A DNA stretch of 64,000 nt from an uncultured Roseburia sp. (lineage in GTDB: Bacteria; Bacillota; Clostridia; Lachnospirales; Lachnospiraceae), in NCBI GenBank assembly GCA_947642555.1, contig CANRSX010000005.1, positions 62,001 through 126,000 of the forward strand, read 5' to 3'. Both the position numbers and the translations under genes were made by a program. Below the pieces are notes generated by a model, which did no database searches, was not told the DNA's origin, and saw only the letters and a list, made by a program, of their open reading frames with translations. Position 1 is the stretch's first letter, and each line of letters begins with the position of its first letter. Shown in pieces: positions 59,438 through 64,000 of the stretch.

Positions 59438-61162
59438 CTACTGCATGTCCTTGTAGCGGTCGTACGCGGTCTGATACATCGACACATATTCCTCAAGACC
59501 GATCCCGTTTAACGAGCTGATGTAGGAATCCCAGTCCGCATCGATATCGGATTCGCCCGCGATCCAGCGCGCCGTCATCTGTAAAATCTGATCTTTGATC
59601 CCGCTCTGGATGGAGGTTAAGGTCTCCGTTTCCTCATCCGTAAACATCAGTGACTGCGGCAGCGTCTCCTTCGCCGCGTAATCGTCAAAGGTACGGCACA
59701 GCGCCGATTTTGCCATGTTGTTCGGATTTCCTAAAAAGATGTTGTTCTGCGCCATGTAGGACACGTCATGAATCACGTACGCGGTGGTCGCCAGCGTCCA
59801 TTTATGACGGTATTCGCCAAATGTCATGTCTTCCGGTGATCCGGTCCAGTACTCTAACGCTCCGTCGTCATTGTAGTGCAGGTTGTAGTCGTTCTCATCG
59901 TCCGCAATCATACCGAAGGACGCCTGGATCGTCATCTCATCGCTGCTGTTCATAAAATCAAGCCATGCGATCACCAGCTCCGGATTTTCACATTCGCTGG
60001 TCACCCAGAAATTATTGCTGCTGACGCCACAGGTACTGCTCTTCCACATCGCCGCGTCATACCCCTCCGCCGCCGGGTAGGGGATCGCCACATAGTCTTC
60101 CGCATAGGCGCTGCCGACATAGTTCGTCGCGTTCCAGCCCCACAGGACGCCGATCCGCTCCACGTCCGCGGAACCTTTTGCGGTCAGCTGGGTCTCGCCC
60201 TGGGTGAAGGTCTCGTTGTCCAGCAGTCCCTTTTCGTAGAGATCCGCGAAATATTTGCAGGCTTCCTTCCAGTTCTCCGTGGTCGCGGCGCACTTCACTT
60301 CCCCGTTTTCCGCGATCAGCGCATTCATATCCGGCGCGATGCCGAACATGCCGAACGCGTTAAAGAAGGAATAATCCTGCTTGGAAAAATCGCCGATACA
60401 GGACATCGGGATCTCGTCCGCCTGCCCGTTTCCGTTTGGATCCTGCTCCTTAAATGCCGTCAGAACCTCCGTCAGCTCCTCCGTTGTCGTCGGAACCTCA
60501 AGCCCCAGGTCATCCAGCCACTTCTGATTGATATACATAAAGCAACTGATGTCGTTTCCGTCATTTTCGTATCTGGGCAGCGCATAGATATGTCCGTCCA
60601 GGGAGGTCGCAGCTGCTTTTACCTGCGGATACTGCTCGAATTTCTGCATAATATGCGGCGCATATTCCTCTAACAGCCCGTCGATCGGGATGATCATCTC
60701 GTCCTGCACATAGCCCGCCAGGGTGCTGCCGTCAAGACCGTAGCAGGTCATATAGGCGTCCGCTAAGTTTCCGCTGGCAAAATCAAGGTTGATCTTCTCA
60801 TCCCAGCTGGTCTCCGGGTAGATCGTCCAGTTTACATGTACATTTGTCTTTTCTTCCATCATCTGCACAAACGGCATCTCGTCAAAATCCGTCGTGTGGA
60901 GCGTCCTGGCCTGCGCGCAGATATTGATCTCCTGCTTCTCCTCTAACGGGAACTGGATCCCGCCGGTCGTCGTCCCGCCGCCCTGGCTTTCCGTGCCCTC
61001 CGCCGCGCTGCCGCCGGCATCCGCTCCCGCGTCCGTATCGGCATCTGCTGCCGGCGTGTCATCAGCCGGTGTGTCCGCCCCTGCATCCTTACCCCCGCAT
61101 GCCGCGGCCGGCAGTACCATCGCTGCCGCAAGCATCATCGCAAGCACTCTTCTTTTTTTCAT
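59438..61162 (-). CDS. LplA/LipO-type ABC sugar-binding lipoprotein
   Basis: This 574-residue binding lipoprotein is longer than the family 1 proteins in this window. It has a signal MKKRRVLAMMLAAAMVLPAA then AC (Cys 22), an Asp/Ala/Gly linker, and a large binding domain starting EEKQEINICAQARTLHTTDF. Size and permease partners fit the LplA/LipO group that imports oligosaccharides. GGAGG precedes the ATG at 61162. Confidence 0.9.
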   Translation of the reverse strand: MKKRRVLAMMLAAAMVLPAAACGGKDAGADTPADDTPAADADTDAGADAGGSAAEGTESQGGGTTTGGIQFPLEEKQEINICAQARTLHTTDFDEMPFVQMMEEKTNVHVNWTIYPETSWDEKINLDFASGNLADAYMTCYGLDGSTLAGYVQDEMIIPIDGLLEEYAPHIMQKFEQYPQVKAAATSLDGHIYALPRYENDGNDISCFMYINQKWLDDLGLEVPTTTEELTEVLTAFKEQDPNGNGQADEIPMSCIGDFSKQDYSFFNAFGMFGIAPDMNALIAENGEVKCAATTENWKEACKYFADLYEKGLLDNETFTQGETQLTAKGSADVERIGVLWGWNATNYVGSAYAEDYVAIPYPAAEGYDAAMWKSSTCGVSSNNFWVTSECENPELVIAWLDFMNSSDEMTIQASFGMIADDENDYNLHYNDDGALEYWTGSPEDMTFGEYRHKWTLATTAYVIHDVSYMAQNNIFLGNPNNMAKSALCRTFDDYAAKETLPQSLMFTDEETETLTSIQSGIKDQILQMTARWIAGESDIDADWDSYISSLNGIGLEEYVSMYQTAYDRYKDMQ

Positions 61163-61326
61163 AAAATACCTCCGTTTCCGGGCGGGCGGTTCCTTCAGGG
61201 CCCGCCTCTCTTCCCGTGTCATCTGCGGGGAGCGCCATATTGGCCCGCCTCCCCCGCGCCTATAGTTTCGTGTTTCCTATCCGGCAGCTTTCCGCCGCCT
61301 GCCAGGCAGCTTTTTGCCGCCCGCCA

Positions 61327-62220
61327 TCAGCCCTTCACCGACCCGATCATGATCCCCTTCACAAAATACTTCTGCACAAAGGGGTACAGGATCAGCATGG
61401 GCAGACTTGCCACTATAATGGATGAATACTTCACCAGCTCCGCGATCCGCTGCATCGCCGCGACGCTCTCCGCGTCCCCGAAGGCGCCGGAGCTGTTCAT
61501 CTGCGCCTGAATTAAAATGTCCTTTAACACGACCTGAAGCGGGAATTTATCCTTTGTATTTAAGTAGATCATCGCGTCAAAGTACGAATTCCACTGCTGA
61601 ATCGCGTAAAATAAAATCATGATTGCAATAATCGCCTTCGAGAGCGGCAGCGCGATCTGAAAAAAATATTTCAGATTCGTCACACCGTCCACCCTCGCCG
61701 CGTCCAGAAGCTCCTCTGACATCGTCCCCTCAAAAAACGTCCGGCAGACGATCAGGTTGAACACGGACAGGCAGGTCGGCAGGATCACCGCCCACATGGT
61801 ATCCAGAAGCGTTAACTCCTTCACCACCAGATAGGTTGGCACCAGCCCGCCCTGGAAATACATGACAAACACGAAAAACAGGGTGGCGGCTTTTCGCATC
61901 GGCAGATCGCGCCTGGAGAGCGCATAGCCCGCCGGGACCGTGATGCAGACAGCAATCACCGTCCACACCAGCGTGTAAATCACGGAATTTTTATATCCGT
62001 TTAAGATATTCGCATTCGTTAAAATGTGCTGGTACGCGTCCAGGTTAAATCCCTTCGGCCACAGGAGCACTTTCCCGGAATTCACCAGGTTCGGGTCGCT
62101 GACCGAGGCGATGGCCACAAAAAACAGCGGGTATAAAATGATCAGAAACACAATCGCCATCAGCACCGTATTGACAATATCAAACACTTTATCCGGATCG
62201 TATCGTTTCACCCGGTTCAT
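61327..62220 (-). CDS. ABC permease, LplC/YtcP type
   Basis: This 297-residue permease begins MNRVKRYDPDKVFDIVNTVL and has about six helices. It has the EAA-like loop LLDAARVDGVTNLKYFFQIALP and the family tail KGIMIGSVKG. GGGGG precedes the ATG at 62220. It acts with the LplB-type permease upstream and the large lipoprotein downstream. No ATPase is encoded nearby. Confidence 0.9.
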   Translation of the reverse strand: MNRVKRYDPDKVFDIVNTVLMAIVFLIILYPLFFVAIASVSDPNLVNSGKVLLWPKGFNLDAYQHILTNANILNGYKNSVIYTLVWTVIAVCITVPAGYALSRRDLPMRKAATLFFVFVMYFQGGLVPTYLVVKELTLLDTMWAVILPTCLSVFNLIVCRTFFEGTMSEELLDAARVDGVTNLKYFFQIALPLSKAIIAIMILFYAIQQWNSYFDAMIYLNTKDKFPLQVVLKDILIQAQMNSSGAFGDAESVAAMQRIAELVKYSSIIVASLPMLILYPFVQKYFVKGIMIGSVKG

Positions 62221-62248
62221 ATCAATTCCCCCTTTCACCGGCCATTTG

Positions 62249-63148
62249 TTACCACAGGCTGTTGCCGCTGGCCTTCTTTGACACGCGGTTTACGATGACA
62301 AGCAGGATAAAGTTGATCACCGTGTTAAACAGATTCACCGCCGTCGAAAAATCGTAGCGCGCCTGCTGGAGCCCGAGTTTGTAGACGTATGTAGAAATAA
62401 TCTCGGAGCTCGACAGGTTTAACGCGTTCTGCATCAGGTACACCTTCTCATAGCCGATATTCATGATCTGTCCGAGCTGCATGATCAGAAGGATCAGCAT
62501 CGTGGGCAGAAGGGCCGGAATATCGATATGCAGGATCGACTGGAACTTGGTCGCCCCGTCGATGCGCGCCGCCTCGTAAATCTCCGGGCTCACATTCGAG
62601 AGGGCCGCGATGTAGATCACCGCGTTGTACCCCATCGTCTGCCAGACGGCGGATCCCACATATAATGGAATAAAGCAGGACGCCTTTCCCATAAAGTTGA
62701 CGCTTTCCACTCCAAGCTTCCCGAGGATCAGGTTTACAAGCCCCGAATCCATGGAAAAGAAATTGTAGAGCATTCCCACCAGCACTACGGTCGAGATAAA
62801 GTAGGGCGCGTAGCTGACCGTCTGGAGCACCTTCTGAAACCGCGTCCGCAGCCGGTTTAAAAACAGGGCGAACAGAAACGGAATCGGAAAGGAAAAAATC
62901 AGCATCGCAAGGCTTAATGCCAGCGTGTTCCCGAGTACCTCCCAGAAATTGTAGGACTGGAAAAACATGATAAAATGCTTTAATCCGACCCAGCTGCTCC
63001 CCCAGATCCCTTTTTTCGCGGAAAAGTTTTTAAATGCGATCTGAATCCCTGCGATCGGCCAGTACCGGAAGATGATCACCTGGATGACCGCCGGTATCAG
63101 TAAGATATACAGGTCGAGATTCCTCCACCGCTTCTTTTTTGTTCTCAT
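62249..63148 (-). CDS. ABC permease, LplB type
   Basis: This 299-residue permease begins MRTKKKRWRNLDLYILLIPA and has about six helices. It has the LplB motif RYWPIAGIQIAFKNFSAKKG and an EAA loop YEAARIDGATKFQSILHIDIP. The ATG at 63148 is preceded by GAAGGAG at a rather long distance; a start at 63223 lacks a site. It is the first gene of the 19-gene run, with a promoter at 63272-63300. Confidence 0.9.
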   Translation of the reverse strand: MRTKKKRWRNLDLYILLIPAVIQVIIFRYWPIAGIQIAFKNFSAKKGIWGSSWVGLKHFIMFFQSYNFWEVLGNTLALSLAMLIFSFPIPFLFALFLNRLRTRFQKVLQTVSYAPYFISTVVLVGMLYNFFSMDSGLVNLILGKLGVESVNFMGKASCFIPLYVGSAVWQTMGYNAVIYIAALSNVSPEIYEAARIDGATKFQSILHIDIPALLPTMLILLIMQLGQIMNIGYEKVYLMQNALNLSSSEIISTYVYKLGLQQARYDFSTAVNLFNTVINFILLVIVNRVSKKASGNSLW

Positions 63149-63271
63149 CTGACGTCGTTCTCCTTCCCATATGATCCTTTCGCACCCGAATGAATTTTCA
63201 TGCTGTATACGAAAGATCTTCATGTAACATCCGAATGCGGCGTATCCTGCCGTCCGGCTGCTTCTGTATCC

Positions 63272-63300
63272 ATTATTTCATGCATGTTGCACAGTTGCAA
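63272..63300 (-). promoter_or_regulatory. Promoter and dyad for the importer/GH10 run
   Basis: On the minus strand TTGCAA (63300-63295), 17 bases and AATAAT (63277-63272) form a plausible promoter. Its -35 box is half of a perfect dyad TTGCA-CAGT-TGCAA (63287-63300), a candidate operator. The start codon is about 125 bases downstream. Confidence 0.5.
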
Positions 63301-63408
63301 TCTGCAAAATCGCTTTTTGTTCGTCATTTTTGTCACAAAAAGGCAAATGCGGATGGATATGCAAAAGCAGTTATCATATGCAGTTCCGATTTTTCCCACA
63401 AATTGGTT

Positions 63409-63436
63409 TTGCAAATATAAGCATTTATTGTATAAT
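63409..63436 (+). promoter_or_regulatory. Promoter of the divergent sensor gene
   Basis: TTGCAA (63409-63414), 16 bases and TATAAT (63431-63436). Transcription would start near 63443, giving a leader of about 215 bases. Confidence 0.7.
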
Positions 63437-63444
63437 TTTAATAA

Positions 63445-63607
63445 GAAAGCCCAGTCTCGGTGGAAGGCAGGCCGCAGCGTCAGCATGCGGGGCAGGCCTG
63501 ACACCAGAGACGCTAACCCGAATGAGCAGGGAGGGCGGGCAGCCCAGACTGCGAATGCGGGGCAGGATTGCGGGAGTCCAATGGACGGAGCAATCCTGAG
63601 GGCTTTC
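63445..63607 (+). other. Highly structured 5' leader of the sensor gene
   Basis: GAAAGCCC (63445-63452) pairs with GGGCTTTC (63600-63607), closing about 150 bases. Inside, hairpin A pairs GTCTCGGTG (63454-63462) with 63502-63511 (one bulge) and CAGGCC with GGCCTG. Hairpin B pairs CAGGATTGC (63563-63571) with GCAATCCTG (63590-63598), with GTCC/GGAC at its tip. It is not a terminator. It may be a regulatory RNA or a dispersed structured repeat inserted in the leader. Confidence 0.6.
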
Positions 63608-63658
63608 GTGCACGGCTTTCGTGCCATCTGAGAGGGGAAAAAGTGTGGAGGTGTACAA

Positions 63659-64000
63659 ATGATGATGAAAAAAATATATGCAAGCCTGCGGTATAAGCAC
63701 AGGCTTCTGTTATCGCTGGTTCTCGTATTTATCCTTCCGCTGCTGACGACGAGCATCGTGTTTTTATACAAAATCCGGGATGCGGAGCGGGCGAATCTGA
63801 TCCATTCTTCGGAACAGCTCTTCCTGCAGTCCTGCTACAGCACCCAGCTGGTGTTTGATGAGGTTCACCGGCTGCACTATTTACTGTTAAGCAACAAAAA
63901 CATCCGCTCCGTCCAGAGCCCGGCCACAGTCTCCCAGAAGCTGGCTGTCTGCAATGAGATCAACAACACGCTGTTAAACAGCAGCTATTTAACCGAGCTT
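63659..64000 (+). CDS. Membrane sensor protein, N-terminal part (cut by window edge)
   Basis: Only the first 114 codons are present and no stop is reached. The sequence MMMKKIYASLRYKHRLLLSL leads into one membrane helix (about 13-37). An extracellular region rich in helices follows (SEQLFLQSCYSTQLVFDEVH). This matches the start of YesM-like sensor kinases or membrane-anchored AraC-type regulators that accompany Lpl-type importers; the deciding domain is outside the window. GGAGG lies seven bases before the ATG at 63659. It is divergent from the importer and probably controls it. Confidence 0.7.
   Translation, partial: MMMKKIYASLRYKHRLLLSLVLVFILPLLTTSIVFLYKIRDAERANLIHSSEQLFLQSCYSTQLVFDEVHRLHYLLLSNKNIRSVQSPATVSQKLAVCNEINNTLLNSSYLTEL

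Noticed and set aside
63220-63771. Minus-strand reading frame of 183 codons over the sensor leader
   Set aside because: It covers the promoter, the structured leader and the start of the plus-strand sensor gene, has no ribosome-binding site, and its composition reflects hairpin sequence rather than a protein.

Overview
The window looks like a GC-rich member of the Lachnospiraceae (Clostridia). The evidence is the conserved block ylxM-ffh-rpsP-khpA-rimM-trmD-rplS-lepB-rbgA-rnhB-(fliK-like)-(flhB C-terminal-like)-yraN-pgeF, AddAB-type recombination genes, strong Shine-Dalgarno sites, YesM/YesN-type two-component regulators and large ABC sugar-import clusters. The genus is not assigned. Almost every gene is on the minus strand. 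The exceptions are three tiny stand-alone genes and a truncated membrane sensor at the right edge.

Region 1 (1-16.2 kb) is a carbohydrate locus. It holds rhaB-rhaA (L-rhamnose isomerase cut by the left edge) and an ABC importer operon (binding protein, two permeases) that runs into a beta-glucuronidase-like GH2 enzyme and two GH29 alpha-L-fucosidases. A YesM/YesN-like sensor kinase/response regulator pair and a MATE exporter follow. The enzymes lack signal peptides, so imported oligosaccharides carrying fucose and glucuronate (and possibly rhamnose) are probably trimmed in the cytoplasm. Two dispersed inverted-repeat elements, a hairpin element before rhaB and two small free-standing genes lie between the operons.

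Region 2 (16.2-40.6 kb) is housekeeping: a PrsA/SurA-like lipoprotein, a COG2509-like flavoprotein, maf, a sodium symporter, addA and addB, pgeF, yraN, an orphan FlhB-C/FliK-like pair, rnhB, rbgA, lepB, rplS, trmD, rimM, khpA, rpsP, ffh and ylxM. The trmD gene encodes a fusion of the methyltransferase with a GNAT-type acetyltransferase domain.

Between regions 2 and 3 (40.68-41.03 kb) is a compact type I toxin-antitoxin candidate: a 31-residue membrane peptide gene with its own promoter, and a convergent antisense RNA with a good promoter and terminator.

Region 3 (41.1-63.2 kb) is a colinear run of 19 minus-strand genes, probably one or a few operons. It has two ABC importers, four paralogous cytosolic GH10-like proteins, two unrelated mannonate-dehydratase families (ManD/RspA and UxuA), a FucU/RbsD mutarotase, two aldo-keto reductases, two SDRs, a zinc alcohol dehydrogenase resembling L-idonate dehydrogenase, and a beta-hydroxyacid dehydrogenase. 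This is the best candidate here for an undescribed system: intracellular cleavage of an imported oligosaccharide followed by oxidation and dehydration of sugar acids. A divergently transcribed membrane sensor with a highly structured 5' leader begins at 63.66 kb and runs off the edge. No tRNA, rRNA, CRISPR array, transposase or prophage genes were seen.
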